Source of the DNA: Wuchereria bancrofti
Lineage: Eukaryota > Nematoda > Chromadorea > Rhabditida > Onchocercidae
DNA: 64,000 nt
NCBI GenBank assembly: GCA_005281725.1
Contig: SSBO01000001.1
Coordinates: 4,882,399-4,946,398 of the forward strand
Direction: 5' to 3'
The first letter of the stretch is position 1. The number at the start of each line of letters is the position of its first letter. Positions 51,328-64,000 of this stretch are shown here, piece after piece. The notes under the pieces are model-generated. The model was not told the origin of the DNA. It did no database searches and saw nothing but the letters and a program-made list of their open reading frames with translations. The position numbers were made by a program, and so were the translations under genes.

Positions 51328-52621
51328 TTAACAACTACCTCTAGAAGTATGTTCCAGAACAGCAAAAGGTATAACCTCTTTTAGCGACGCTTCATCGTCC
51401 GAATTGCTAATTTCTCCAAGAACAAGAGCTTCCACAGGGACTGAAGAAGTGTCCACTCTTTTAGTATCTTCTTCAGGAGTAACAATCTAAAATTTGTAAA
51501 TGAATGAAATTTATAGACTTGAAAATCCGATTTTCCTTATAACGATAAGCGAAAATGTATAAACACACTTACTTCCCATCTACTAGAACTAGCTTCGATA
51601 TCAGCTCTTAAAAGACGTTTAAGTTCACGTTCAACCTCAGGTGCGTCCATGTATTTCTTCTTTTTCGTTTTACGGAAACGTCGTTTCCTTACACTTTTCA
51701 TTGGTGGAGTGACTGAAACGAATTGCATAAGTATTAATATTAATGAGGATCTGTTTCAGCATATTCTCTTTGGTATTTTCTTGTTAAAATATTTTCAAAT
51801 GAAAAAAAGTATGAAGAAAGAAGCTGACGTCCATGAGGCCACTGCCATATTCTATCACGTTTCGATTTCGATGTATCACTTTGAAGTGATGTTTCTGTGA
51901 TAGGTTGCAAATCATCCGAACAGATCATAATTTGAGATGCATCAGCAACTTTGTAAACATTTTTTTTATCGACAGTTTTCATCACCTACAATTTGAAGGC
52001 TATTTTACGTTTTGTTAGCGATTTTGGTTACTTCTTTTATATTCATATGTAAATAAATGTAAGCTATAAACTATAATATGTAAGCTATAAGTAGAAATCC
52101 AAATGATTGTTAAGGTTAAGGACATAGTTTTCAAACCACATTCACGACAAAAGCATACATGCATGTGCTTACTTCTGCATCATCTTGATTCATTATGTGA
52201 AATTCCATAGCCTTACCACACTTCTACGACATGTGCAGTAGTTCATCTTGTTCTTACAATATGCCATTTGAGAATAACTAACCTCAACAATGCAAGGTAG
52301 ATCGAACAACTTTGCAGACATGATTTGTTGCTGAAATTGTATGGTTGCATTTCGCATATCTGGCTGAAACCCAATAGCAAGTTCACTGTCGACAGATTCA
52401 TCAATCATCTTCCCTGTAATAGATTACCTCTCCATTTTTTTTCAAGAAAATAGCATTACTCACTAGAAAAGAAAGCAGTAATAGAACTCACTGACTTTTG
52501 CGGCTATATTGTCAGGAAACCTAAGAATAATGTGATTCTCCCAGTCCTGTACTTCTTCTGCTACATCAACAACACGTTGCGGTACCTTTTTGGCCAATAT
52601 TCTGGATGATCCCGCTGACAT
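51328..52621 (-). CDS. taf7: TFIID subunit TAF7, 5 exons
   Basis: Subunit of the general transcription factor TFIID; in other animals it binds TAF1 and restrains its activity. Exons on the minus strand 52621-52492, 52413-52283, 51985-51829, 51712-51573 and 51486-51328 give 238 residues. The TAFII55 N-terminal domain is clear: [18 protein letters not shown], then [12 protein letters not shown], then [18 protein letters not shown]. The conserved basic block follows: [39 protein letters not shown] and RWE. Exon 5 ends in an acidic segment with [14 protein letters not shown]. The protein is shorter than human TAF7 (349), lacking the C-terminal coiled coil. A possible donor just before the stop (51338) leaves room for an unseen further exon. 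The start follows a TTTTAG acceptor 25 bases upstream. Confidence 0.9.
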
Positions 52622-52946
52622 TGTATAGATGCGTTCTCCGCTAAAATTTGGTTCATACGATGTAGATAGACACAAGCACTAATCAAAATGACGACCTAGA
52701 CCTACTCACATTTTCATCTTTCATTTACTCAGGGAAATTATAAGCAACACGCTAGCAGACGACCGTCCCAACATACCAGCTAAGGTGCGCGCGCGGCCTA
52801 CCCCGTCTTAACCTGGACGAAACACCCGAACCAACCACTCAACTTCATTTCTCAATAGCGTCCGGTGTAAATAGCGGTTGGTCGATGAGTGACGAATTGG
52901 AGAAGGGTCATTGCGACTAGTTAGTGCGACCAGTTGCAGGTGGAAG
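52622..52946. promoter_or_regulatory. Short bidirectional promoter between TAF7 and the ZNF830-type gene
   Basis: Only 325 bases separate the two start codons, which face away from each other. The middle (about 52745-52825) is GC-rich with a GCGCGCGCGG run, unlike the AT-rich surroundings. Joint control is inferred. Confidence 0.55.
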
Positions 52947-54238
52947 ATGCATGCAGCATCGTGCTTAGTGAGGTCGCAGTCTCGTGCAGCAGTAGCGAGA
53001 ACACTGGAAAATGGCTCACTTCTGTGCATCATTTGTAACATACAGGTTGGTTCTGTCTTCTTATTTTATCACTTAACAGTCTTTTCTTCGAAGGTACCCC
53101 TAGTCACCTGGAGTAGTAAGCTTAGAAGGCAGTTTATTAAGTTTTTGAAGGTGAAGAGCAAATTATGGATAGCTCATTCAAATGGTCGAAAACACCGGGA
53201 AAATGTTATCAGTTTCAAAAAGGCAGCAACGGCCAGTGCGACTTTAATGAAACGAAACTGCAATGAGCCGACCACGTCTCTTTCGACGGCACCTTTAAAA
53301 AAAATGAAAGGTTAACACGTCCTTCTACTTAGTTTGCTTTCACTAAGATGTTAGGTTTTTTAACTGTATTTTTTTGCAGTGGAGGTGAAGGAGCCGACTT
53401 CAAAAGATCTTAACGAAAGTACTCCTTGGGAGAAAGATTCTACGTCAAAAATGATAGGAAGCAATACGACATATAATCAATCGAAAAATATTATCGAAGG
53501 AGTGCCTGAAGGTTTCTTCGAAGATGAAAAAATGAACAGCAGAGTAAGCTAACATCGCAAATACTGCTTTTATTTGAAATTGAAGCTAAGAAATGTTTAG
53601 AAACAAAACGAATGCATCTTTACTCAAGACCGCACCATTCTTGAGTCGTACATAACTCAACTAGAATTTATACTGTCTTCATTCCAACACATATAATTCT
53701 GATTTTGAGAGCACCAATTTCGAGCATTTCATGCTTTAAAATTTCTAGTTTAAGGCTACATTTGTCTGCTGATGGACATATTACCAAACTGCGATATATT
53801 TCAGGTTATTGACACCATTGAAAAGCAGGCAAATATCGAACAACAATATGCAGATTTCATAAGAGAGTTAGATGAAGCAAAACAGGAAGAAGAGCACCGT
53901 GAAGAAAATGAAGAGCATATAGTGGCTATTGAGCATGATATTGAACTCATTGATGAGCAGGTGCGTCATTGTGCTGACAATCTATAATCCCGAAATTTTG
54001 TTTCTCTTATATCTCAAAATAGTTAGAATCTCATAAATTGGTAGGAAGGTATGCTTAACTTTCTTCCCTTCTGCAGATCGATCAATGGAAACGAGTAAAT
54101 CGGTTAGAGTTGCGACGAGATAAATTGTACAGTACAGTAGCTGGAAAAAGTGGAAGAAATACCGAACCAATAATGGGACAGATGAGCGATGATGACTCCG
54201 ATATTGATCTTACTGGTTGGAGGAATAAAGGCATTTGA
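52947..54238 (+). CDS. ZNF830-type C2H2 zinc-finger protein, 5 exons
   Basis: Homologue of ZNF830 (CCDC16/OMCG1), a nuclear protein linked in vertebrates to spliceosomes and DNA-damage response. Exons 52947-53045, 53151-53310, 53380-53543, 53805-53960 and 54077-54238 give 246 residues, complete. The single zinc finger spans the exon 1/2 junction: CIICNIQ, then VKSKLWIAHSNGRKHRENV, aligned with human CALCN...HVLGKQHREKV. A short VPEGFFEDEKMN motif matches LPTNFFDNEK. Exon 4 is a long acidic coiled coil, and exon 5 has QWKRVNRLELRRDK. The C-terminus is acidic (MSDDDSDIDLTGW). ATG 52947 is the first in-frame ATG; an earlier TTG only extends the frame to 52911. Confidence 0.8.
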
Positions 54239-54963
54239 TTTCATAAGTTTAATGGATCTGATTAGGGTACTTATCCATATGTCCTTTACACTACATCTTT
54301 AATCAAATCACTGAGGATTTATATTGTTAGACAGGAAAACTTTAGAATCATCTCTACACGAGATAGTGATTGACGGCTGTTTTAATAGGGTAATAAAGCT
54401 CTGCTGTCAGCAAAGTCTCTATGGCAGTTGGGAAGTGGTGAAATCTATTAAAAGAAAAAAAGTGTTCCAATGCTAATAATTTCGATGTCGATAAGATTTT
54501 AAAATAAAAGATAGCTTCTGCATGCTCCAAAACTCCAAATCCATTACTCAACGTTTTCTAGTTGATTCGTAGTTTTCATAAAATCCAGAAATAGCAACAA
54601 AAACAATATACACAACACTAAATGTTCAAAGGAGATCGAAAAAATCGTAGACGGCCACAAATAAATTTGGACCTCGCAAAAAAAACTCCATTCCAATACC
54701 CTTATGAAGTATCTTGGAACAATTTGGAAATAATTAGGTATTTTCGAATATGTCATTGAAGCTATAATATTTCGTTATGCAATATTGATATGGACTTCGT
54801 CATTCAAAATATAATATTTCGTTATGTTGTATTGCCATGGTTGTAGTATCCAATTTCAACAATGCAGTGAGAAACTTGGACAGTTGGGGTGAATAGCTGA
54901 AATGCTTTGTTCCTATTGGACCGGCGTATGAAATTATCCTGCCAGTTATGTAAAAGGATGGAA
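54239..54963. other. Convergent 3' spacer with a 39-base duplication
   Basis: Between the 3' ends of the ZNF830-type and NADAR-repeat genes. Two imperfect copies of ATT(G/C)AA...ATAATATTTCGTTATG...ATGG lie at 54755-54793 and 54802-54840. No exon is supported. Confidence 0.55.
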
Positions 54964-57900
54964 TTAATCGCTCAAGATTTCCCCGTCGGACAACTCGCTT
55001 TCATCAACGGGTGGTTTCGTCACTTTTTGTTGTTTCAGTGGTGATTTTGAAGAAGGTGATGATTTTCGAGATACATGTGGAGTGGGTGACTTTAATCGAG
55101 TAGGACTACGCCGTCGTGGAATCTTTTCCTCAGGAGGTGAGTACCGTCGTGGTATCGGCTTACGTTTCTCATCCCATTTCCGGGGTGGAGAATAGCCACG
55201 CATCAAAGGCATTGGTAGTTCGGTCCGAGCTAAAGGCGCAAGGAGTTCTCGTTTTTCTCTCCGTTCTTGAATAGGTCCTCCTTCTAATTGTACTTTCCTT
55301 TCTTCCAGTGCTCTGAAATTTAAGAAAAATTCCAACTACATTAGATGATGATCAACTTATGAATATTTGGGACAGAAGCTGTCATTTTAATCTCACACCA
55401 AACAAATCATTTACCGCCTCATATTTTGCATTGCAGTAATTTCTCTTGCTAGAAGATTCATTTCGCTTTGCTGCGCCTCAGTTTCGACTAAACGATTTCG
55501 CATTCGGAGAGCTAAGCGGACAAAAACAGCGCGCAGATCTTCAATGCAGTAATTTTCCAGATCTTCTTCTGTAACTTTCTCCATAACGTCCAACTCTAGA
55601 AAATAAATTAACTAGAAATGTTTCAGGGGACAAATCAAGTCGAAAATATTGAATCTGTGGATTTGTTGGAAAGAGATAAGAGGACTATGCTCTGCTATTG
55701 CTTTACAAAAAAATAACAACATTTTATGGCTTCTTACATCACCCACTACTTTCAGCGAAACTGAAAGTACATACCATCAACTATAGCAGAAAGTGTCGTT
55801 TCATTGATTGATATCAGTTTTGGTGCCAATTTAACCGAATTTGCCTGTGTCCAAAGTTCGCCATCCTTGTTCTGTTTTGCAAGTAACAAAAATGGATCTG
55901 TAATGATGTGTGAAATTTATTTGGCTTAAACAGTCCTTTACTTTTCTAGTAATACCAAATACACTCTACCAAATACAATAATCAATTCTTCGTGAGAGAC
56001 ATAAACAGCAAAACTTGCTGAAAAAATAAGATCTAAATCATTGGATTTTGTAAGCTAGTGGTAGACAGTTGAATTTTATGATATTGGTCAGATTACGAAA
56101 AATAAGATTGGAGAGCCGTAATTAAGACCATAGAAAAATTATAAACTGCATCAGCAAGTGACATAGGAAACAATGTTTACTTGTCCAAAGCGCCGAAAAA
56201 TTGTCGGAGTTTAATACATCAAACGGATAGATCGACACATAATTTTCAGCTGGTGATTCAGATCCAAGAACCTACAAGAATTACATGAGAACTGGAATTG
56301 CTGGCATATGTATGAACCCAATACATTACAGAAACGAACCGCTTCAACACCAATCTGTAGTTCGGGAAGCTGCTGCGGAAAAACTCCTCGTAACATAAAT
56401 TCTCGCCTTATTTCCATCAAGATTAATCCTAATCGATTTCCACCAAGATATGGCGGCCGAAATGCCAATGGACGAACTGTTGAGTCAAAAAGCTGCAACA
56501 TAGTGCATTAAGCGAAGGCTGTATTCCTTAATAACCGCATTTGAATAAGACCAACAGTTAAAAGCAAGCATTTAGCTATGTGTTATTTCTAATCATTGGA
56601 ATACAAGCAATTTTCAAGTTTCAATAGTTTACGACTTCCAATGAACAGAAAACTTTCTGTATTCAATTATATTTTATGCAGTCATCGCTCACTTATAAAT
56701 CAGATGTTCGTATTCATGTCATTTAAAAGCTTGAACAATAAAGCAAACGAATAATTTTGATGTAATTAGCAAAATAACCTGTCTAGTATCGATATCAATT
56801 TGTGCTAGCCACGCTCGTAAATCTCGTTCTCTCATACCAACAGTCAGTTCAGCTTCAAGCGATGAATACCTTGAGCAGTAAACCAACAGCGCATCTCCCG
56901 TATCTAATAATGCTCTCATGAGTGGGGGATGCTGTTCAAACATCATCATTAATGCAACTTTTATTGCACGCTGACGCTCATCCATATACCATCCCTACAA
57001 ACCACATTTCTATCCATACTTCTCAAAAAAAAAAGCTGTTGGAACTATAAGTCGTTGATAAACACGCTGCTGCGATAGCATACAAAAATTATTCAGAGAA
57101 TTTCAAGATAAATATTCAGAGACAACCAGACGACAAGTGATATCAAAGAGGCTAATGTCCGTCCACATGACCGTGGCACACTATGAATAGGAAGAACTTT
57201 TATAGACAATAAAAAGTATAACTTTCGACAAAAGTATTAGCAAAAATTTCATGAATTTTTGATGTAAATGGAATTATTAAAATATTGCTTTCACCTGAAC
57301 TTTGTCAAGCGCTGAGTTACTTAATTCAATTGCAGTGTTCATCCTATACCAACATTCTGTACTGTGCATACTTTCATTTATATAAGCAGCCTCTTCTGTA
57401 CAGATGTTGAAATACCTGAAATAAAATAATCCACAGATTCAAGCGCACCGAAGATAACTAAGCACATAAACTCCCTTTTCCACTTTACGTATCTAACTAA
57501 CTTATACAGCTGAGACTTCTTGAAAGCGTCCCTGAAATCACTTTCAATGTAGATCTCTCGCTGAATCTTTTCTTCAACAATTTAAGGGCAAAAAAAAAAT
57601 CATTACAAATGTCCAAAGTTTCTTTCAGCATTTTAATTTGGTTAAGAAATCAATGAAAAAAAAAGTTATAATAATTGCCTCCCTACCTTATAGCTTGCTT
57701 AGCTATGTAATGAGCTGGTGAAGGTAATGTTTCGGCTGAATTTGGTAAACGAATCTGTGCTGGATATAAAAAATGAAAAACACTTTCCGCCGTGAAGCAA
57801 ATCATGTGGGCTGACAATAAGGTTCGTAATTCCATTGCTGTTACTAGCGGTGACACCAATGGAATACGATTTTGTGTCAACGACAAGGTGGCAAATTTAG

Positions 57901-60411
57901 ACCGCAGTTCCATCAATAAAAGTCCTGTCTTATTTCCCTAAAATTATAATAAGTTGCATTTTTATTGCATTTCATTTCGAAAAAAGAATTTCACTTCTTT
58001 TATCGTCGTAATGAACAAACTTAAACATAAATGAGCGAAACAAAATCCGAAATGACTTCAGTAGCAATTAAGTGGAAACAAGCAGATAGCATGTGCTTGT
58101 CAACGCGACTGGAACATATTTATAGCTGTAATCACCAAAATACAGATTTCTTAGTATATACAGATTTCTTAGAGCATCATTAGTCGCTCATTTAATAAAT
58201 TATACTGCAGAGAAGAAATATTGTATGATATTTCTCACGATGAAACAAACCCTGATATGGGAAAGAGCTGATGGAGGTTTTGTTCGTTCAGTCATCCAAT
58301 CGATGATTGTGCTCGGAAGAATGTATCGTTTCGTCAATAAATGTTGTAGTTCGAATTCGTCTGCTGTAGATGCCCATGATTTGTTACTTTCTGTAGTATC
58401 AATCAACAATGCATGCCCAGTGGAAAGCAGTAACTGTTGTAGAGCCTCATTCTTCGTCATCTGTGAAAAAAAAAAAGTGAAATAAACGGAAATTGTGGTA
58501 CATCACAAAGATTTTAAAGAAATGAAGAAACCTTATGTTTCATAGCAGATTGACGCCATCGATCTAGACGACCCATCTTCGAATCCACTGCTCCGTCACT
58601 AAGCTACAAAATGTTGGAGTGAGGCAGGAATTCAAAAACTCGGTGATGTATAGCTGGCATAAATGCCAGAATGTAAAACTACCAATACTATCAAAAATCG
58701 GACCACACAAAATAGATTGCTTTATGATATAAACCGCTAAGCCATATAAAGCTATATAAAATACAGTGCGAAAAGTAGATCCTGTTGAGCCTTAGTCTTT
58801 CTATCTCTTAAAAAGACAATAAACAAAGTTAACAGGAACATAAAAAATCTCCACTTAACAACTGTTGATAATATAACACAAGATTATGATAATACCTTTT
58901 GTTGTTTAAAAACTCTTCTGGCAACAAGCGAAACATCTGCTGGATGTACAGTAGTTCGGATTTTCTCTACAATTAAAAGAAATATTAAGGGAGTTATTAC
59001 ATGACAAATTTAAACTGCAATTGGCAAAATGTTTATTTGATCGAACTATTTCAATATCCTTGACTCACCAATACATTTATCGTCGAGGCGAAGAGCGTCA
59101 AAAAGCCTTTGGTAAGCATAGTGTTCCACTGACCTATACTTTTCCCCTTTCATATCAAAAGGTAGTGCGTAATAATTACTCAGAGGTCGAAAAATGCCCT
59201 GAAAAAGAGAAGAATAAAAAACCTGTAGCTTATTTCAGTGGAAATCATACTAGTAATAAAAGACAGCAACGAATTTACTTGAAGTGAAAGGACCAAATCA
59301 GACGTAGTTGTTTTTACTGTGTCACCATTCTGGTCAGTTGAAATACCATCCACTTCAATGGACTGCGTGCTAAGTAAAGAGGCCCGTTTTTTTTCAGATA
59401 CCTCATATCTGAAAAATCATTGTGAAATGAAAAAAAGATATAGCTCTTGTTTATGGAACCCTGTAGTCAGCTTTTTGTTCCACAGTTATTAATAACAGCT
59501 AGAGTTAAACAAAATATCACTTTAAGCCAGTTTTCTGCATGCCAAAAACAAGCCTCACAACTAACAATGAAACAATATAAGTTACCTTAGCCACATAAGG
59601 AAATATCCCAGCTGATTATGTCCCAGCTGTGGTGGTCGACCCCTTTCATTCCGCATCCAATGTCCCAACATCGCAGCATCAACTTTCTCCTTCGCCATCC
59701 AATCAACAAAGGCATCCTCATCCATACCAATTCCAAGCTCACTGTCACGTGCATCACAAACAATCAACAGCGCGTCCTTCGTATCCATCAAAGCTTTTTC
59801 GAAAGCTTCAAATTAAGGTTGTATGTCACCAATAAATACCATTATCATGCCAATATAATGTGTCAACAATTCTCAAATTAAAGGGTCATTTCACACTTTT
59901 CAATTTCAGCTTCTTTTTCTACCTGCATCTTGCTCCACTCGTATCCTCAATCCTTGCATTGTATACGACTGACGACTTGTTTGCAAATAACTGGCCAGAG
60001 AGTTCATATCATGTCCTGCTGGCATATTTTCTTGTAACAGTTGACGAGCCTTTAAGAAGTATGGCAATGAAAACTGGAAAGGGAATTGGAGTAAAAAAAA
60101 AAGCATGAAAAGAAGCACACCTTAACTGGAACATCAGCACTTGAAGTGCATAACAGCTCTAAAATAAGTGCTTCATCTAAACCGAGCTGTGTAAGAATCA
60201 TTGCATGAGCATAATGATCAGCCGACGGATACCTGTAAATCAGAATCAGTACGACATATGAACTTTTCGATAAAAGCTTTTGATATATTCGATAAAAGCT
60301 AAATAAAATTTGCAACCTTCACCTTTTACCGCCATCGCTTAGAGTGTGACTATACCCACAATGCAAAATATCACCTTCGTTACCAATTAATATTATTTTG
60401 CCGTCGTCCAT
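54964..60411 (-). CDS. Protein with three degenerate NADAR (DUF1768) domains and a P/S/R-rich tail, 16 exons
   Basis: NADAR domains are N-glycosidases acting on ADP-ribose-type or riboflavin-intermediate substrates. Exons on the minus strand: 60411-60323, 60232-60121, 60049-59923, 59805-59586, 59408-59347 (or 59326), 58966-58896, 58603-58532, 58460-58251, 57937-57687, 57415-57295, 56994-56779, 56492-56325, 56271-56181, 55897-55775, 55595-55415 and 55312-54964; about 820 residues. Two motifs recur three times. The first is ALMDTKDALLIV / LLLSTGHALLID / ALLDTGDALLVY. The second is LGHNQLGYFLMWLR / GNKTGLLLMELR / GGNRLGLILMEIR. The family's (S/T)xEHY element is PSADHY in copy 1, not found in copy 2, and PSPAHY in copy 3, so the catalytic Glu is gone. 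After a linker and a short coiled coil (exon 15) the tail carries RRYSPPEE, RRRSPTRLKSPTP and SDGEILSD. No signal peptide; the tail suggests a nuclear protein. A pseudoenzyme role is inferred. The exon 5 donor is ambiguous. Confidence 0.75.
58143..58172. repeat. 17-base tandem in intron
   Basis: CAGATTTCTTAG repeated with TATATA between, inside the intron between exons 8 and 9 of the NADAR-repeat gene. Confidence 0.85.
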
Positions 60412-63400
60412 GTCACTTCACAACAGCTTCCAAATCTAAAGACTAAAATAACGATAAAAGCTGAATTTTATGGCGATTCTACTTATTGCAAAATTCAGTT
60501 TCAATGTCAAGCTATATTTACGGAACAGTCAAGCAATATATCACTGAATCTTCTATACCCACAATATAGAATAATCAAGCAAGTTTTTTATACATGTATA
60601 GGTCAGTTTCCATGTATTCTATACAAAAACCAAAACTATGGGATAGTGAAAAATTGAATTTTAAATTCTGTCTAAATTCAAAAAACTGAATTTTAGACCC
60701 CAAAAGTCCAAATGCAATACCCATCACCATAAATGAAACTCTTTAGCATTTTATAACTATACGCTTTTTATTATAAAAAAAAAAATATATCTATGGTAAA
60801 ACTGTATGCTGGTCGCTACTTAGCTTTGAAGTATTTATTGTTGGTTAACCATTCAAAGTCATTTGTTTCCTCTTTCACCGTATTAAATGTAATTCTTTTT
60901 AGTCCATAACAAGACTAAGGCAAACATAATGCAATCACTGCTACTATATATTTATTTCTGCAGATCATAGTACGATGTAGTAAAACCCGAAAATAGAAAC
61001 TAAACTGAGAATCATAAAGTATATCAAAGTCTCGCACAGATAAAACTTCTGTTTAAGATGCATAGATGAAGATACCATATCGGATGAATACAAAAAAATT
61101 AGAAAAAAACAAAGTGCAAAGGTATAAAAAATAAAAGCAGCATAGAAATGTACGACATAATATATCAAATTATATTCTTCTATTACGTTCTTTGGTTAAA
61201 TAAAATGAAATTCGTAGGCGAGCCAAGAAACTGATTCCATGTGACATGTCAAAAAAAAACTTCGAGATTAGAAAGTTGGCACAAAATCTCCAAATGGCTT
61301 CTTGTTATAATGAGACTATTACAAATCCATTTTTATAGTTCAATGAAATGATACATACATACATACATTACTGAGAATAATTTTGAAGTTTGAATATGGC
61401 ATGCTTTTTGAATCAAAGGAGTGACGAGTACACCAAGAATGGACTTGCCAGTACTTAACATGACATCTTGTTGTTTAAATGAACTTTTTTTATAACAGCC
61501 TGAAAAAATTCTTCTTAGCAATACATAATTAACAAAGATGATTTCCAAATTACAGTCATATGAAATGCTCTTCGCAGAGGAATGTTAGTTGTTGTAGATG
61601 CGGACGAAAATTTTCAGGTTCAATATCAGCGATGATGCGGAAATGGAAAACGACTCTTCTCAACTCAATAAAAGCATGAGATTTTCCAGTTTTTCCAACA
61701 CAACATATGAATTTTTCACCCATTTATCTAAGTTAGTTCAGTAGAAGATAAACTGGTCTACTTACTCTAGATTTCTTTACTAACTGCTTAACTCCAGAAA
61801 TAAATTCATAAAAACAGTGATCTGAAAAATCACATTTAAATTATTAATATTATTCTTGTGTGATAAGTGACCTATTGTTATTTCTTTGACATTTTTTTGC
61901 GGAGAACCGTCGACTAAATTTTTTTTGTAAAATTTAAGTACTACAGCATCAGTGACTGATAATTCCTCACCGCAATATTTTCTTCATTGAGTTAGTATAT
62001 TCTCCAATGCTCCTACTCACCGCAGTGAAAAAACTGATATGACTGCACGGTTATTTCGCTCAGCAATGTAATTGCTGCACATCTATTCCTAAAAATAGCA
62101 AACTATACATACAGGAACAAAAGAAGAAAATGGAAAAAAAAACATGTCTACTACGATGTAATCAAGCTTTTCGTCTCATCTTTCATTAGCATTAAAAAAT
62201 TAAAAAGTATGAAGCGTGCAGCTCGCATCCATAAATCTAGTCACTGCTTTTGAGTAATTTACTGCTTTTTATGAAGAAATCAATCCGAATTTTAATCACT
62301 TCTCCACATCTGCACAATTCTGTTTCAGGTCTTTTTTCAATTTTTTCTACTCCGTATAGCAGGACGATAAAAACAGAGATTTCTCGAATTTTACTTCCAA
62401 TATATAGCAGCTCCATTGTCGAGAAAATGAAAATGAAGAACCCAATAAAATGTGCATTACTTATCTTATTTTTTCTTACAGTGACTTCGACTTTTCACTG
62501 GGAGAATAAAGAGATACAGGATCCATATTTTTTGGAAAACAATAGATGTTGAATAATCAGCAAAGAGTATTTACATTATACAGCTTTACACACAAAAAAT
62601 TAATAGTAATGATAACCGAAAACAACAGTATCACACTAATAGCGACAATGGCACTGACCCACACGGCAAACTTTCAACTCTTACCTCATTATTTTTCCCT
62701 TCACAAAATGAAGAGAAGGAAAAGCTTTGCAGCAGTAATTTATATTAGAGAGAGGAAATAAAGATGGAACAAATTTACCTCCTGTTTGAGGAAATATCGC
62801 TCGTTGTCTTCCTGTCTTCAGTGAATGTCACTTCTGAATTACACAGCTGACTGCACGAAAAAAAAATCGTACCACATAACTGCAAAATGGAGACATTAAT
62901 ACCAAATGGAAACAACACCAAATATCCAATTGATATGTTCAATCGCATTCTGAATCGGAGCCTTTTGAGAAGATATGTTCTTGGTGTCGAGTCTGCTCCA
63001 TTACCTCAAAGTTCGGGCCGTATCACCTTTGACCTCAACTCTTGATCACTCATTCCTCTCTCATATTGTCCTCCCTGAACAGCCAATTAGCGATAAGCTA
63101 GCTGCAGATAAGTTGCTGTCTCATTAGATTTCGGGGAATGTGGACTGTGTTCGATGATTGTCCTCAATGGATAGCTGTTTGAAAAATAAAGTTGAAGCGA
63201 AATAACTTCACTTTTACACACTTAAGTTAAGTTTAAAGAGTTTACAGTAAAAAATGGAAAGTGAAAAATTCCGTTCCAAACAGTTGGATTTTTCACCGGA
63301 CTTTCGTTTTCATACTCCGGTCACTAAAGAATCTTTGTTTTAGAATAGCAACGATTAATTGATTACTGTGTATTGGCCATGAAACATTCTTATGAAGCAA

Positions 63401-64000
63401 CAGCTTCAGGAAACATTTCATTTTGCACTGGAAATTTCTTCTTTGATGAATTGAGGGATTTCCGATTAAAAGTTGCAAAGAAACGTTTTTCTTTGTACGT
63501 TTTCTGTCGTTCCCCAAGAAAAAGCAGACAGCTACGCCTGTCTGAGAAAGCAAAGGTAATCTATCATCCGTTGGTCCCTCTAATATCGTTTATTATTACA
63601 CGCCTCATTTCATTCTATTTCTCACAAGCTTAATGACAGAATGTATTAATCAATTTCCCGTTATCGAGCCAATTAATATGGCCTGAAGTTCGGTAATTTC
63701 CTTTGATTCTTCCTGTGTAGTTGAATGCGAACAAGCAAATGGTTTTAACTAAACTTACACATAGGTAAATTGGTTCATTAATTTCAATGGAAAATGAAAG
63801 GGAAGATAGCCTTGTATGTATTTACTTCGTGTTCTGATCTATTCCATATACTTCTAGTTTGATAATTAATGTTTACATTAGCAGGAATGTATCCCGGATT
63901 ATTGCAGTGGGTTTCTGCGTATCGTTGAAGCTGAGCCACTTTAAGGCGGGAGCATACATAGATCTTGAAGCCAAGAAAGGAACCTCCAGGGATAGGCCTG
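60412..64000. other. Right flank, no gene recognised
   Basis: 3.6 kb upstream of the NADAR-repeat gene. No exon of a known family was found. A 41-codon frame starting MKMKNPIKCALLILFFLTV near 62426 resembles a signal peptide, but it has a splice-acceptor-like TTTTTTCTTACAG inside and no homology I recognise. A short ATACATACATACAT run lies at about 61352-61366. The last 100 bases are somewhat GC-richer and could begin another gene outside the window. Confidence 0.4.

Noticed and set aside
62250..62552. Possible short secreted peptide (MKMKNPIKCALLILFF...)
   Set aside because: Hydrophobic runs are common in AT-rich chance frames. It contains an acceptor-like tract and has no homology I recognise.
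1..64000. tRNA, rRNA, CRISPR, viral or complete transposon sequences
   Set aside because: Read for T-arm GTTCGAATCC-type motifs, regular repeat-spacer arrays, reverse transcriptase or transposase motifs, and found none that could be supported.

Overview
The window is nuclear DNA from a nematode. Genes are split into many small exons by AT-rich introns of about 50 to 450 bases, with GT(A/T)AG-type donors and TTTCAG/TTTTAG acceptors. The gene content includes nematode-typical members: a GSP-3/4-type sperm PP1 phosphatase, a MIG-18-like extracellular protein and a short Ly6-type protein. Intron size and AT richness would suit a clade III (spirurid/filarial-like) worm, but that placement is inference. 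No tRNA, rRNA, CRISPR array, complete transposon or viral gene was found.

Eleven protein-coding genes could be assembled exon by exon. Left to right: HAT1 (-, 1536-4450) and a KANSL1-like NSL-complex scaffold (+, 6228-12413) stand head to head around a CpG-rich promoter region. Then come a secreted Ly6-type protein (+, 15814-17159), a MIG-18-like cysteine-rich secreted protein (+, 19553-20985), an SLC26 anion transporter (+, 25632-31698, first exon not found), a GSP-3/4-type PP1 catalytic subunit (+, 32517-34528), the meiotic recombinase DMC1 (+, 38436-40947) and a tyrosylprotein sulfotransferase (-, 42605-45025). After a 6.3 kb stretch with no recognisable gene come TAF7 (-, 51328-52621) and a ZNF830-type zinc-finger protein (+, 52947-54238), head to head over 325 bases. 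Last is a protein of roughly 820 residues with three degenerate tandem NADAR domains and a proline/serine/arginine-rich tail (-, 54964-60411).

Two themes recur. Four genes in two divergent pairs serve chromatin, transcription or RNA processing (HAT1/KANSL1, TAF7/ZNF830). Two neighbouring genes are germline functions (the sperm-type PP1 and DMC1). DMC1 is notable because Caenorhabditis elegans lacks it. The most unusual gene is the triple-NADAR protein: the catalytic glutamate of the family is replaced or missing in every copy, so it may be a binding protein derived from an ADP-ribose hydrolase family.

Exon limits were set by hand from reading-frame continuity, splice-site appearance and remembered family sequences. 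Internal exons of recognised genes are mostly firm; first exons, untranslated regions and alternative ends are less so.
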